This document shows positions 18,406-26,660 of a stretch of DNA of 64,000 nt, piece by piece. The notes beneath the pieces were generated by a model. It was not told where the DNA came from. It was given only the letters and a program-made list of their open reading frames with translations, and did no database searches. The translations under genes were made by a program, and so were the position numbers. Every line of letters starts with the position of its first letter. Position 1 is the stretch's first letter. This DNA comes from Chryseobacterium sp. HSC-36S06 (GTDB taxonomy: Bacteria; Bacteroidota; Bacteroidia; Flavobacteriales; Weeksellaceae): assembly GCF_024171485.1 (NCBI RefSeq), contig NZ_JALJZX010000002.1, forward strand, positions 806,001 to 870,000, in the 5' to 3' direction.

Positions 18406-19112
18406 AATTCTGTTAATTCTTTGAGGTTGATGGTGCCTTCATAAATGGCTTTGCCGATAATCGCGCCTTCGCAACCCATGATTTTTAATTTCTGAACATC
18501 CTCAATGGTCGTGATTCCTCCGCTTGCAATAAGGTTGATTTCTGTCTCGGCCAGGATTTCGTCATACAGTTCAAAAGCCGGTCCCGAAAGCATTCCGTCT
18601 TTGTCAATATCGGTAACAATTCCGTATTTTGCACCTTTGGATTCATATTCTTTAATAAAAGCAACCACATCAAGATTGCTGCTTTCGAGCCAGCCGTTGG
18701 TCGCGATTTTACGGTCTTTACAGTCGGCGCCGAGGATAATTCGGTCGGAACCGTATAGATTCAGCCATTCGAGCATTAAAACAGGATTTTGAGCAGCAAT
18801 ACTTCCCACGGTAATCTGCTTTGCGCCAGAGTCGAAAGCGGTTTTAATGTCGTTTTCAGTTTTAATACCGCCTCCGAAATCGATTTGCAGACTGGTTTTC
18901 GATGCCAAAACTTCCAGCGTTTTGTAATTGACGATCTGTTTGGTTTTGGCACCGTCGAGGTCCACAACATGAAGATATTGAATGCCTGCATCTTCAAACA
19001 TCTGCGCCATATCCAACGGATTTTCGCTGTATATTTTTTGGGTGGAGTAATCGCCTTTGGTTAATCTCACACATTTTCCACCGATGATGTCGATGGCCGG
19101 AATAATTCTCAT
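18399..19112 (-). CDS. hisA: ProFAR isomerase (1-(5-phosphoribosyl)-5-[(5-phosphoribosylamino)methylideneamino]imidazole-4-carboxamide isomerase)
   Basis: An Amadori isomerase that converts ProFAR to PRFAR. The 237-residue TIM barrel begins [21 protein letters not shown], with the catalytic Asp near residue 8. The second catalytic Asp is in [14 protein letters not shown], and phosphate is bound by [11 protein letters not shown] and [13 protein letters not shown]. It sits between hisH (4-base overlap) and hisF (7-base overlap). Confidence 0.98.
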   Translation of the reverse strand: MRIIPAIDIIGGKCVRLTKGDYSTQKIYSENPLDMAQMFEDAGIQYLHVVDLDGAKTKQIVNYKTLEVLASKTSLQIDFGGGIKTENDIKTAFDSGAKQITVGSIAAQNPVLMLEWLNLYGSDRIILGADCKDRKIATNGWLESSNLDVVAFIKEYESKGAKYGIVTDIDKDGMLSGPAFELYDEILAETEINLIASGGITTIEDVQKLKIMGCEGAIIGKAIYEGTINLKELTELC

Positions 19113-19687
19113 AAGCTTAAAAAGTTTTTTAAAATCTGAAGACCTGTGGGGGCAGATTTTTCGGGGTGAAACTGGGTGGCGTAGAAGTTATCTTTCTGTA
19201 AAGCCGCGCTGAAAGGCAGAATATAATCAGTTACCGCCACGGTTTCATCACTGATTTCTGCATAATAACTGTGAACAAAATAGCAGTTTTCGTCAACGCG
19301 TACGTTTTCAAACAGCTTTCCTTTTACGGCAGTAAAATTGTTCCAACCCGTGTGAGGAACAAGATCTTCCGGTGGAAACTTTTTCACTTTGGTATTGAAA
19401 ACACCTAACGTTTGGGTGTCGCCTTCTTCCGATGATTCGCAAAGCAACTGCATGCCGAGACAGATTCCCAGAACCGGCTGTTTCAATGATTTAATCACCT
19501 CATCGAGTCCTTTTTCTTTCAGATAATTCATGGCCGAAGCTGCCTCACCAACTCCCGGAAGAATTACTTTTTCTGCAGCTTTCAGTACTGCAATATCATC
19601 GGTAATTACCGTTTCGTAGCCGAGCCGCTGCACCGCATTTTCTACGGATGTGGCATTTCCTGCATTGTATTTCAGTATCGCGATCAT
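19109..19687 (-). CDS. hisH: Imidazole glycerol phosphate synthase glutaminase subunit
   Basis: A class I glutamine amidotransferase that supplies ammonia to HisF. In the 192 residues the nucleophile elbow is [19 protein letters not shown] (Cys near residue 76), and the catalytic His and Glu are in [14 protein letters not shown] near the C terminus. [14 protein letters not shown] forms the oxyanion region. Its ATG overlaps the hisB stop by 4 bases. Confidence 0.98.
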   Translation of the reverse strand: MIAILKYNAGNATSVENAVQRLGYETVITDDIAVLKAAEKVILPGVGEAASAMNYLKEKGLDEVIKSLKQPVLGICLGMQLLCESSEEGDTQTLGVFNTKVKKFPPEDLVPHTGWNNFTAVKGKLFENVRVDENCYFVHSYYAEISDETVAVTDYILPFSAALQKDNFYATQFHPEKSAPTGLQILKNFLSL

Positions 19688-20775
19688 AAAATTCCTTTGG
19701 TGCTTGGGATGTTGTAGTTTTCGGTTTTGCTTACCGCCATTTTCACTGCTTTTGCGAAAGCTTTGAAGATTGCTTCGATTTTGTGGTGTTCATTGTCGCC
19801 TTCAGCCTTTATGTTCAGATTACATCGTGCCTGATCACTGAACGATTTAAAGAAATGGAAAAACAGTTCCGTGGGAACATCGCCGATTTTTTCTCTTTTG
19901 AATTCTGCTTCCCAAACCAGCCACGGTCTTCCCCCGAAGTCCACAGCCACCTGCGCCAGACAGTCATCCATAGGAAGTAAAAAGCCGTACCGCGAAATGC
20001 CTTTTTTGTTGCCGAGCGCCTGTAGAAAAGCATCACCCAAAGCAATGGCCGTATCTTCAACCGTGTGGTGTTCATCGATTTCAAGATCGCCCTTTACCTG
20101 TACATTCAGATCGAGGTTACCGTGTTTTGAAATCTGCTGCAACATGTGATCGAAAAAAGGCAAACCTGTATTGATTTCTGACACACCGCTGCCATCAAGA
20201 TTCACCTCAATATCCATGGAAGTTTCCAGGGTTTCCCTTTTCACTTTACCGATTCTTGGGACCGATTTCAAGTACTGGTAAATTTCGTTCCAGTCACTGG
20301 TGGCAAGCGTTGCCTCCGCATTTTCTGCTTCACTGATGAATATCGACTGCGTTCCTAAATTTTCTGCGAGTTTAATATCGGTTTGCCGGTCTCCGATTAC
20401 AAATGAATTCTGCAGATCGTAGTTTCCGTAAATGTATTTCTGTAGCATGCCTGTTCCCGGTTTTCTGGTAGGTTCGTTTTCATGCTCGAAAGAAGGATCA
20501 ATCAACACATCCGCAAAATTCACACCTTCATTTTTTAAAGCATTGAGGATGAAATTCTGCACAGGCCAAAAGGTGTTTTCAGGAAAAGAATCTGTTCCTA
20601 AACCGTCCTGATTGCTTACCATAACGAGTTCATAGTTCAGTTCTCTGGCAATTCTGGAAAGACTGCTGAAGACATTAGGAAGAAATTCCAGCTTTTCGAA
20701 ACTGTCGATCTGAAAATCTTCAGGTTCGCGGATGATGGTTCCGTCGCGGTCTATAAATAAAACTTTTTTAGTCAT
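19684..20775 (-). CDS. hisB: Bifunctional histidinol-phosphatase / imidazoleglycerol-phosphate dehydratase
   Basis: A fusion of the sixth and eighth steps of the pathway. The N-terminal HAD phosphatase (about 1-165) shows [12 protein letters not shown] with the nucleophilic Asp, VSNQDGLGT and [16 protein letters not shown]. The C-terminal dehydratase (about 175-363) has the metal-binding [17 protein letters not shown] and [17 protein letters not shown] repeats. 363 residues equals the enterobacterial fused length. It overlaps hisC by 8 bases and hisH by 4. Confidence 0.98.
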   Translation of the reverse strand: MTKKVLFIDRDGTIIREPEDFQIDSFEKLEFLPNVFSSLSRIARELNYELVMVSNQDGLGTDSFPENTFWPVQNFILNALKNEGVNFADVLIDPSFEHENEPTRKPGTGMLQKYIYGNYDLQNSFVIGDRQTDIKLAENLGTQSIFISEAENAEATLATSDWNEIYQYLKSVPRIGKVKRETLETSMDIEVNLDGSGVSEINTGLPFFDHMLQQISKHGNLDLNVQVKGDLEIDEHHTVEDTAIALGDAFLQALGNKKGISRYGFLLPMDDCLAQVAVDFGGRPWLVWEAEFKREKIGDVPTELFFHFFKSFSDQARCNLNIKAEGDNEHHKIEAIFKAFAKAVKMAVSKTENYNIPSTKGIL

Positions 20776-21805
20776 TGCTGAATTCTTTTAAAGCATTTAG
20801 TAATTGTTCGTTTTCCCCTGAAGTTCCTACAGAGATCCGCACACAGTTTTTAATGACGGAATTCCGGTTTCTGATGATGATTTTTCTGGCGATGAGTTTT
20901 TCATAAAGTTCATCAGCATTTTCTACCTCCACAAGCAGAAAATTGGCATCTGAAGGATAGATCGTGAGAATTCCTTTCACACAGGTAAGATTTTGGATCA
21001 GCTGCTCTTTTTCGGCCAGAATATCTTTTACCTTTTGTCGATAGTCTTGTTCTTTATTCAGAATATCGAGTGCAGTTTGCTGATTCACCGTACTGATGTT
21101 GTAAGGTGCCTTCACGCGGTTGAAATAAGAAAGAATTTCTTCATTCATATAACCGATTCCCAAACGGATTCCTGCTAATCCCCACGCTTTGCTCAAAGTC
21201 TGAATCACGATTAAATTAGGATATTCGCTGATTTTTTTAATGAAAGACGGCTGATCGCAGAAATCAATATACGCTTCATCGATGAGGACAATTCCGTTAA
21301 AGTTTTTAAGGATAAACTCAATATCACCGGTTCTCAATAAATTTCCTGTCGGATTATTCGGGGAACAGATGAAAATCAGTTTCAGGTTTTTGTCTGAAAA
21401 AAAGGGCTGTAAAAGGTTTCTATCAATTTGAAATTCTTCATTCAAGGGAAGTTTAATGAGTTCTACATCATTGATGTTGGCAGAAACTTCATACATTCCA
21501 TAAGTCGGAACAAAGGTCAATGCTTTATCCTGACCCGGTTCACAGAAAATTCTGAACGCCAGATCGATGGCTTCGTCACTTCCGTTACCGATAAAAATCT
21601 GATCCGCTGAAGTGTTTTTAATCTGCGCCAACTTTTCCTTCAGCGCAGGCTGATAGGGATCGGGATACCGGTTGTAAACGCCGAAAGGATTTTCATTGGC
21701 ATCCAAAAAAATGCCTTCTTTCCCAGAATATTCGTCTCGTGCACTGGAATACGGCGCCAAAGCCTGAATGTTTTTTCTTACGAACTGTTGAACTTTACTT
21801 TTCAT
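20768..21805 (-). CDS. hisC: Histidinol-phosphate aminotransferase
   Basis: A PLP enzyme that transfers the amino group from glutamate to imidazole acetol phosphate. The 345 residues show the class I/II aminotransferase fold: LDANENPFG near residue 35, [22 protein letters not shown], and the PLP lysine in [21 protein letters not shown] (about residue 206). The C-terminal arginine is in [17 protein letters not shown]. It overlaps hisD by 11 bases. Confidence 0.97.
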   Translation of the reverse strand: MKSKVQQFVRKNIQALAPYSSARDEYSGKEGIFLDANENPFGVYNRYPDPYQPALKEKLAQIKNTSADQIFIGNGSDEAIDLAFRIFCEPGQDKALTFVPTYGMYEVSANINDVELIKLPLNEEFQIDRNLLQPFFSDKNLKLIFICSPNNPTGNLLRTGDIEFILKNFNGIVLIDEAYIDFCDQPSFIKKISEYPNLIVIQTLSKAWGLAGIRLGIGYMNEEILSYFNRVKAPYNISTVNQQTALDILNKEQDYRQKVKDILAEKEQLIQNLTCVKGILTIYPSDANFLLVEVENADELYEKLIARKIIIRNRNSVIKNCVRISVGTSGENEQLLNALKEFSND

Positions 21806-23087
21806 TCTGTATTTTTTTGAGTCTTATTGAAACGGCATTTTTGTGTGCCAAAAGCTGCTCTGCTTCCGCCATTACTTCCACCGATTTACCGATATTTTGC
21901 AACCCTAATTTACTGATATTCTGGAAAGTAATCTTCTTCACGAAACTGTCCAAGGAAACACCGCTGTAACTTCTTGCGTACCCGTTTGTGGGCAGCGTGT
22001 GATTGGTTCCGCTAGCGTAATCCCCGGCACTTTCGCAGGAATAATTCCCGAGAAACACCGAACCCGCATTCTGAATTTGCTCTGCATACTCTTCCGCATT
22101 TTCAATGGCCAGAATTAAATGCTCCGGTGCATAAATATTGCTGAATTGCACACATTCGTCAGTAGAATTTAAAACCACAGAAAAGCTGTTTTCAAGTGCC
22201 TTCTCAGCAATATCGGCTCTCGGTAAAGCACGCAACTGCTCTTTAACAGCAACTTGCACTTTGTCTACAAATTCAGACGAATCTGAAAGCAAAACAACCT
22301 GGCTGTCTGGTCCGTGCTCGGCCTGAGAAAGTAGATCAGAAGCGACAAAATCAGGATCAGCACTGTTATCTGCAATTACCAGAACTTCGCTTGGTCCGGC
22401 CGGAAGATCGATGGCAATTCCGCTCTTCTGCACAAGTTCCTTTGCTTTGGTGACAAACTGATTTCCGGGACCGAAGATTTTATCCACTTTGGGAATCGTT
22501 TCCGTGCCGTAAGCCAAAGCAGCAATCGCCTGCGCGCCACCCACTTTAAAAATTTCGGTAATACCCAGAAAATTTGCCGTGTACAGAACTGCGGGATTAA
22601 TTTTTCCATCTTTGTCGGGCGGCGTACATAAAATAAGCGTTTTACAGCCGGCGATCCTGGCGGGAATTCCCAACATTAAAATCGTTGAAAACAATGGTGC
22701 AGAACCGCCCGGAATATATAAACCTACTTTTTCAATAGCCACACTTTTTCTCCAGCATTGAATTCCTGGCATGGTTTCAACCACACTTTCAGTGATTTGC
22801 TGTGCCTCGTGAAAAGATCTGATATTTTTAGCAGCGACAGCAATCGCTTCTTTTAATTCATCGGAAACCTGCTGTTTTGCAACTTCTATTTCTGCCTCGC
22901 TTACTTTCGGATTTTCAACTACGGCCTTATCAAACTGCAAACTCAATTCCTTCAAAGCCGAATCGCCTTTTTGCTGAACCAGCTCAATTATATTTTTGAC
23001 TTTGTCTTCCAAATCTTCAGCAGGGAATACCGGTCTTTCGCAAATTTTGGCCCAATCAGAAATTGGAATATTAATTATATTTCTCAT
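21795..23087 (-). CDS. hisD: Histidinol dehydrogenase
   Basis: A zinc-dependent NAD enzyme that oxidises histidinol to histidine in two steps. The 430 residues are normal length and include YIPGGSAPLFSTILMLGIPARIAG, the family signature IDLPAGPSEVLVIADNSADPDFVASDLLSQAEHGPDSQ, catalytic YAPEHLIL and GTNHTLPTNGYARSYSGVS near the C terminus. It starts 16 bases after hisG ends. Confidence 0.98.
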   Translation of the reverse strand: MRNIINIPISDWAKICERPVFPAEDLEDKVKNIIELVQQKGDSALKELSLQFDKAVVENPKVSEAEIEVAKQQVSDELKEAIAVAAKNIRSFHEAQQITESVVETMPGIQCWRKSVAIEKVGLYIPGGSAPLFSTILMLGIPARIAGCKTLILCTPPDKDGKINPAVLYTANFLGITEIFKVGGAQAIAALAYGTETIPKVDKIFGPGNQFVTKAKELVQKSGIAIDLPAGPSEVLVIADNSADPDFVASDLLSQAEHGPDSQVVLLSDSSEFVDKVQVAVKEQLRALPRADIAEKALENSFSVVLNSTDECVQFSNIYAPEHLILAIENAEEYAEQIQNAGSVFLGNYSCESAGDYASGTNHTLPTNGYARSYSGVSLDSFVKKITFQNISKLGLQNIGKSVEVMAEAEQLLAHKNAVSIRLKKIQNEK

Positions 23088-23103
23088 GTGGATTATTTTG
23101 GAT

Positions 23104-23961
23104 TTAGAGAATCATTTTTTCAATAGGAACCACCAGAATTCCTTCAGCACCCGCTTCTTTCAGCTCATCGATGACGTCCCAGAATTTATCTTCGCTGATG
23201 ACGGAGTGCAAACTGCTCCATGCTTCTTTTGCTAGTGGAAGAATGGTTGGGCTGTTCATTCCGGGAAGAATTTGAATTATTTTTTCAAGTTGACTATTAG
23301 GAGAATTCAGCAGGATGTACTTGTTTTCCTTGGCTTTCTGAACTGATCTTATGCGGAAAAGCAGTTTGTTTAAAATCTGCTGAGCTTCCTCATCCAGTTT
23401 TGGGTTTGCAACAATCACAGCCTGGCTTGTAATTACCGTTTCAACCTCCTTCAATCCATTGGAAATCAAGGTTGAACCGCTGCTCACAATATCACAGATT
23501 CCGTCAGCCAAACCAATTCCCGGCGCAATTTCAACACTTCCGGAGATGACTTCAACAGTCGCTTCGATCCTATTTTCTTTAAAATATTTCTGAAGAATAT
23601 TGGGATAAGAAGTGGCGACTTTTTTACCGCTGAAGAAATTTAAACCTTGATAATCAGTTTCTTTTGAAACAGCAAGACTTAAACGGCAGGCCGAAAAATT
23701 CAATTTTTCGACGATGGTGATTTCTTTTTCACTTTCGAGAAACACATTTTCACCGATGATGCCGATATGGGCGACATTTTGTTCCACATACTGCGGAATA
23801 TCATCATCACGCAGAAATAAGATTTCCACAGGGAAATTGGTGCATTCTGTAATCAGTTTTCCGCCGCCGTTGGGGAATTTCAGTCCGCATTCCTCTAAAA
23901 GAGCAACCGATTTCTGGTTGAGCCTGCCGCTTTTCTGGATGGCAATTTTAAGTTTACTCAT
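23104..23961 (-). CDS. hisG: ATP phosphoribosyltransferase (long form)
   Basis: The first enzyme of the pathway, joining ATP and PRPP. At 285 residues it is the long, HisZ-independent form with a C-terminal ACT-like allosteric domain for feedback by histidine (about 212-285, ending AGAEGILVVPIEKMIL). N-terminal KIAIQKSGRLNQKSVALLEECG and the PRPP loop EIAPGIGLADGICDIVSSGSTL are clear. It is the first structural gene, 50 bases downstream of the attenuator terminator, so it should be controlled both by feedback and by attenuation. Confidence 0.97.
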   Translation of the reverse strand: MSKLKIAIQKSGRLNQKSVALLEECGLKFPNGGGKLITECTNFPVEILFLRDDDIPQYVEQNVAHIGIIGENVFLESEKEITIVEKLNFSACRLSLAVSKETDYQGLNFFSGKKVATSYPNILQKYFKENRIEATVEVISGSVEIAPGIGLADGICDIVSSGSTLISNGLKEVETVITSQAVIVANPKLDEEAQQILNKLLFRIRSVQKAKENKYILLNSPNSQLEKIIQILPGMNSPTILPLAKEAWSSLHSVISEDKFWDVIDELKEAGAEGILVVPIEKMIL

Positions 23962-24010
23962 TGGTTTTATTTTGAAAAAAGCATGAGTAAATCGAAATCC
24001 GGAAGTAGAT

Positions 24011-24049
24011 AAAAAGAAAAATCCCGCCTTGATTTACTCAGGCGGGATT
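24011..24049 (-). terminator. his operon attenuator terminator
   Basis: On the minus strand, AATCCCGCC pairs perfectly with GGCGGGATT around a 12-base loop, followed by TTTTCTTTTT. It lies between the His-rich leader peptide and hisG, not at the end of a gene, so it acts as an attenuator. Its 5' arm can instead pair upstream (see the antiterminator entry). Confidence 0.88.
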
Positions 24050-24093
24050 AAATATTGGTGATTTACAGCATATCATAATCAGCTCGCGAGAGT
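24033..24093 (-). promoter_or_regulatory. Candidate antiterminator of the his attenuator
   Basis: CTCGCGAGCTGATTA, the last leader codons plus stop, can pair with TAATCCCGCCTGAG at the 5' arm of the terminator. This gives about 12 base pairs with three small bulges. A ribosome that completes the leader would cover the first arm and let the terminator form. A ribosome stalled on His codons would leave it free. This is manual pairing, not a computed fold. Confidence 0.55.
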
Positions 24094-24132
24094 GCAAGAA
24101 TGAAGATGATGATGATGTAATTGATTGAACAT
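24079..24132 (-). CDS. hisL: his operon leader peptide
   Basis: A 17-residue ORF, MFNQLHHHHLHSCTLAS, read on the minus strand upstream of hisG. Five of the 17 residues are histidine (positions 6-9 and 11), all CAT codons. It lies 19 bases after a TACATTTG promoter box and 30 bases before a strong terminator, which is followed by hisG. This is the arrangement of the classical enterobacterial his attenuator: scarcity of charged tRNA-His stalls the ribosome and prevents termination. The peptide itself probably has no other function. The GAT repeat visible on the plus strand is simply these His codons. Confidence 0.88.
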   Translation of the reverse strand: MFNQLHHHHLHSCTLAS

Positions 24133-24150
24133 TCTGTTTGTTTTGTGGGA

Positions 24151-24158
24151 CAAATGTA
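24151..24158 (-). promoter_or_regulatory. -7 promoter element of the his operon
   Basis: Minus strand TACATTTG, matching TANNTTTG. Transcription starting about 7 bases later would give a short leader before the hisL ATG at 24132. Confidence 0.65.
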
Positions 24159-24233
24159 GAAACTATTTTTTAATTGGTAATGAAAAAAATTCAAAAATTA
24201 CAAAATTTATCCGGTAGCAAACGGATATTTACT

Positions 24234-24241
24234 TATATTTG
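24234..24241 (+). promoter_or_regulatory. -7 promoter element of the VOC/zinc-ribbon pair
   Basis: TATATTTG, matching TANNTTTG, 31 bases upstream of the ATG at 24273 and divergent from the his promoter. Confidence 0.6.
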
Positions 24242-24272
24242 AGTAAGATATCACTTTTATTTTAGGGCACTT

Positions 24273-24671
24273 ATGAAAAGCATTCAGAAAATCCACACGA
24301 TTTTGTACGTAGAAAATCAGGAGATCAGTACTGAGTTTTACACGAAAATTTTGCGTCTGAAGCCAGATCTGAATGTTCCCGGTATGACAGAATTTCACTT
24401 AACTGATGATTTTACTTTAGGTTTAATGCCTAACAGTGGAATCGCCAAAATCTTGGCCGGAAAGACACCACCGCCGGAAAGCGGAACAGGAATACCGAGA
24501 TGTGAACTTTATCTTTACGTAGATGATATTGAAGCGGCACTTAAGAATATTCATGATAACCAAATTGCAGTGATAAGTGGTTTACAGGAGCGAAACTGGG
24601 GCGACATGGCTTTCTATTTTGCAGATCCGGATGGACACATCATCGCTTTTGCTACAAAAATAAAAAACTAA
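24273..24671 (+). CDS. VOC (glyoxalase/bleomycin-resistance fold) family protein
   Basis: 132 residues in the paired beta-alpha-beta-beta-beta pattern of the vicinal oxygen chelate fold. The N-terminal half starts KIHTILYVENQEISTEFYTKILRLKPDL, and the C-terminal half contains LYLYVDDIEAALKNIHDN and ends WGDMAFYFADPDGHIIAFATK. The Asp-Pro-Asp-Gly-His turn before the last strand is typical. Substrates in this superfamily are too varied to name one. It is followed after 4 bases by a zinc-ribbon protein, so the two form an operon. Confidence 0.82.
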   Translation: MKSIQKIHTILYVENQEISTEFYTKILRLKPDLNVPGMTEFHLTDDFTLGLMPNSGIAKILAGKTPPPESGTGIPRCELYLYVDDIEAALKNIHDNQIAVISGLQERNWGDMAFYFADPDGHIIAFATKIKN

Positions 24672-24675
24672 AAAC

Positions 24676-25023
24676 ATGGAATACTGTTTGGAATGTGGCG
24701 ACAAAATCATTGGACGCAGCGACAAAAAATTCTGCAACGACGGCTGCAGAAATTCTTACAACAACAAGCACAATAAGGATTCCTCGAACCTCATGCGCAA
24801 CATCAACAATAAACTGCGCAAAAATCACCGAATATTAAGCGAGCAGAAATTTACCGAAGGTAAAGCGAAAACCACCCGCAACAAACTGACTTCTGAAGGT
24901 TTTGATTTTGAATATTTTACCAGCTTGAAAATTTATAAAAACGGTGCAGAATACCGTTTTGTTTATGATATAGGCTATAAATTGCTTGAGGAAGACTGGA
25001 TATTGTTGGTAAGGAAGGAATAA
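24676..25023 (+). CDS. Zinc-ribbon (DUF2116-like) small protein
   Basis: 115 residues. The N terminus has four cysteines in the pattern CLECGD...KFCNDGCRNSYN (residues 4-26), a treble-clef or zinc-ribbon resembling DUF2116. A basic, Asn/Lys-rich linker follows (about 27-75), then a C-terminal segment of aromatic strands (FEYFTSLKIYKNGAEYRFVYDIGYKLL). Similar proteins occur widely in Flavobacteriia without assigned function. The basic linker suggests nucleic acid contact, which is inference. Co-transcribed with the VOC protein. Confidence 0.72.
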   Translation: MEYCLECGDKIIGRSDKKFCNDGCRNSYNNKHNKDSSNLMRNINNKLRKNHRILSEQKFTEGKAKTTRNKLTSEGFDFEYFTSLKIYKNGAEYRFVYDIGYKLLEEDWILLVRKE

Positions 25024-25091
25024 ATTTTTCAAAGGACGTATTCTAAGCGGATGGCTATTGATAAAAAACAGGAATTAGAGGTAAAATTCAT

Positions 25092-25122
25092 TTTGAAAAT
25101 CATTTGGTAATCCTTATTTTTG
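25092..25122 (+). promoter_or_regulatory. Promoter of tRNA-Pro
   Basis: TTTG at 25092 and TATTTTTG at 25115 with a 19-base spacer, an almost ideal Bacteroidetes promoter. The tRNA begins 10 bases after the -7 box. Confidence 0.8.
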
Positions 25123-25131
25123 CACTGCGTT

Positions 25132-25205
25132 CGGGATGTAGCGCAGCCCGGTAGCGTACTTGCATGGGGTGCAAGGGGTCGCTGGTTCGAATCCAGTCAT
25201 CCCGA
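25132..25205 (+). tRNA. tRNA-Pro (anticodon GGG)
   Basis: A 74-base cloverleaf. The acceptor CGGGATG pairs with CATCCCG, the D stem with GCGC, and the anticodon stem CTTGC/GCAAG encloses ATGGGGT, giving anticodon GGG. The T arm is CTGG-TTCGAAT-CCAG. CCA is not encoded. It reads CCC and, by wobble, CCU. Confidence 0.96.
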
Positions 25206-25210
25206 CAAAA

Positions 25211-25238
25211 AAAAAGAGCAGTTTAAACTGCTCTTTTT
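25211..25238. terminator. Bidirectional terminator after tRNA-Pro and the CvfB-like gene
   Basis: AAAGAGCAGTTTAAACTGCTCTTT is a near-perfect palindrome with A-run and T-run flanks, placed between the plus-strand tRNA and the minus-strand gene ending at 25274. Confidence 0.88.
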
Positions 25239-25273
25239 TATATTGAATAGGTTGTGAAATTTCTTTGCCGAAA

Positions 25274-26110
25274 TTATTCGCTTTCTTCTACCAACCTTAT
25301 TTTATCTTCCAAAATCTCGATCTTTTTGTCACGGTACAATCCGCCGATGGCTTTCTTGAAATTCTTCTTGCTCATCTGCAATTCCTGCTTGATTTCTTCC
25401 GGCTCAGACTTGTCGGAAAGATAGAGTAAACCGTAGTTTTCCTTTAATTTATCTAAAATAATCTGCTGGAATTCGTCATTATTTTCATAACCTTCCGGCT
25501 GAAGAGAGACATCAATTTTTCCGTCTTCACGGATGGATTTTATATAGCCGATTTCTTCAGAAAGCGGGAAAAGTTTTTTATAAACATCAGATGCGTAAAT
25601 CAAACCGATATATTGCTTATTAACAATGACATTCCAGCCCAGTTCGCCTTCGCCCATTAAAATCAGATTCACTTTATCGCCCTTTCTGAAAGGCAGATCT
25701 TCATATGCAGGATTTCTTTTGAAACGTGTGGTTCCGGTAATCAGGTTTAAAAATTCATCAATATAAACGTGAACCAAATATCTTTTTCCTTCAACAATCT
25801 TCTGTTTCTGCTGCTTGTACGGAATGAATAAATCTTTGATAATTCCCCAATCCATAAAAGCACCGCTGGGAAGGCTCTGCACGCAATTCATCACGGCAAA
25901 TTCACCTACTTCGGCATTTGGTTTTTCTGTCGTTGCTTTCAGTTTGTCGTCGTCCTGGTACACAAAAACTTCCATTTCCGTCCCGATTTCGGCGTCTTCT
26001 GAAGCAAAAATTTTAGGAAGAAATGCTCTTTCTCCGTTTTCATCTTCCAGAAATAATCCTGAATAATTTTTTTCTGCGATTTTTAATAATTGAGTTTTGC
26101 CGAGATCCAT
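25274..26110 (-). CDS. CvfB-family S1-type RNA-binding protein
   Basis: 278 residues similar to the CvfB/YitL family, made of S1-like OB folds and a C-terminal winged helix. Visible parts are the first S1-like segment (LFLEDENGERAFLPKIFASEDAEIGTEMEVFVYQDDD), a second (NCVQSLPSGAFMDWGIIKDLFIPYKQQ), a third (IGLIYASDVYKKLFPLSEEIGYIKSIREDGKIDVSLQPEG) and the winged helix SKKNFKKAIGGLYRDKKIEI at about 250-270. Members bind RNA and influence virulence gene expression in Firmicutes; the role in Bacteroidetes is not established. It has its own TACCTTTG promoter. Confidence 0.87.
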   Translation of the reverse strand: MDLGKTQLLKIAEKNYSGLFLEDENGERAFLPKIFASEDAEIGTEMEVFVYQDDDKLKATTEKPNAEVGEFAVMNCVQSLPSGAFMDWGIIKDLFIPYKQQKQKIVEGKRYLVHVYIDEFLNLITGTTRFKRNPAYEDLPFRKGDKVNLILMGEGELGWNVIVNKQYIGLIYASDVYKKLFPLSEEIGYIKSIREDGKIDVSLQPEGYENNDEFQQIILDKLKENYGLLYLSDKSEPEEIKQELQMSKKNFKKAIGGLYRDKKIEILEDKIRLVEESE

Positions 26111-26138
26111 AGGTGAGCCTGATATATATAATTGACTG

Positions 26139-26146
26139 CAAAGGTA
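26139..26146 (-). promoter_or_regulatory. -7 promoter element of the CvfB-like gene
   Basis: Minus strand TACCTTTG, matching TANNTTTG, 28 bases upstream of the ATG. Confidence 0.55.
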
Positions 26147-26183
26147 AGAAAACTAAAGGAACGGATATTGCTGAAATGGAATT

Positions 26184-26381
26184 ATGCCTTCTTCAGTCAT
26201 CAGAAAATATTTTTATAAGCCCGAACTCCAGATCCTGACCATCGTTTACGTGTCCGGAGCTGTATATGACTATCTGGACGTGCCGCAGGAGGTTTTCGAT
26301 GATTTCCGCGCGGCATTTTCAAAAGGAACTTATCTCAATAAAAACATCAAGCCCAATTTCCGTTACGAGAAAAAAGACTGA
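26184..26381 (+). CDS. KTSC domain protein
   Basis: 65 residues that match the KTSC domain over nearly their whole length: SSVIRKYFYKPELQILTIVY, then YDYLDVPQEVFDDFRAAFSKGTYLNKNIKPNFRY. KTSC domains occur alone or fused to lysyl-tRNA synthetases and phage proteins; their function is not settled. Here it is a free-standing gene ending 1 base before the convergent KOW gene, with no terminator between them. Confidence 0.85.
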   Translation: MPSSVIRKYFYKPELQILTIVYVSGAVYDYLDVPQEVFDDFRAAFSKGTYLNKNIKPNFRYEKKD

Positions 26382-26382
26382 T

Positions 26383-26574
26383 TTATTTCTCAGTAACCGC
26401 TACATTTTTACCCAAAGTTTTGAACCGGACACCGTTTTCCTGCAAAACTGTAATCGTTATATGGCCGGTTTTACTCAGATTGATATCCTGAACTGTGCCT
26501 GATTTTCCTTTATGCGTTCCGCTGGTTACCCTGCAGAAATCGCCGTCCTTGATTTGCTTTTCTGTACCGTTCAT
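26383..26574 (-). CDS. Small KOW-motif protein
   Basis: 63 residues from the preferred ATG at 26574 (MNGTEKQIKDGDFCRV). The sequence GDFCRVTSGTHKGKSGTVQDINLSKTGH is a KOW motif as in NusG and ribosomal proteins L24 and L26, with the key glycine in KGKSG. The C terminus adds two short strands. The frame extends 12 codons upstream to 26610, but that start would abut the lpd terminator. A lone KOW domain suggests RNA or ribosome contact; the role is unknown. It is tail-to-tail with the KTSC gene, 1 base apart. Confidence 0.72.
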   Translation of the reverse strand: MNGTEKQIKDGDFCRVTSGTHKGKSGTVQDINLSKTGHITITVLQENGVRFKTLGKNVAVTEK

Positions 26575-26607
26575 GCTCTTAATTTCAGTAAAATTAAATA
26601 ATTTAAT

Positions 26608-26640
26608 CAAAAAAAGAGAAGCCGAAGCTTCTCTTTAAAA
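26608..26640 (-). terminator. Terminator after lpd
   Basis: AAAGAGAAGC pairs with GCTTCTCTTT around a CGAA tetraloop, followed on the minus strand by a long T-run. Confidence 0.85.
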
Positions 26641-26660
26641 TATCTTAACTAATTAAAGTC

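Noticed and set aside
24099..24118. GAT trinucleotide repeat (microsatellite-like)
   Set aside because: It is the complement of the His codons of the hisL leader peptide; position, promoter and terminator explain it.
25051..25110. 19-codon ORF upstream of tRNA-Pro
   Set aside because: It overlaps the tRNA promoter and has no leader-like codon enrichment or downstream terminator.
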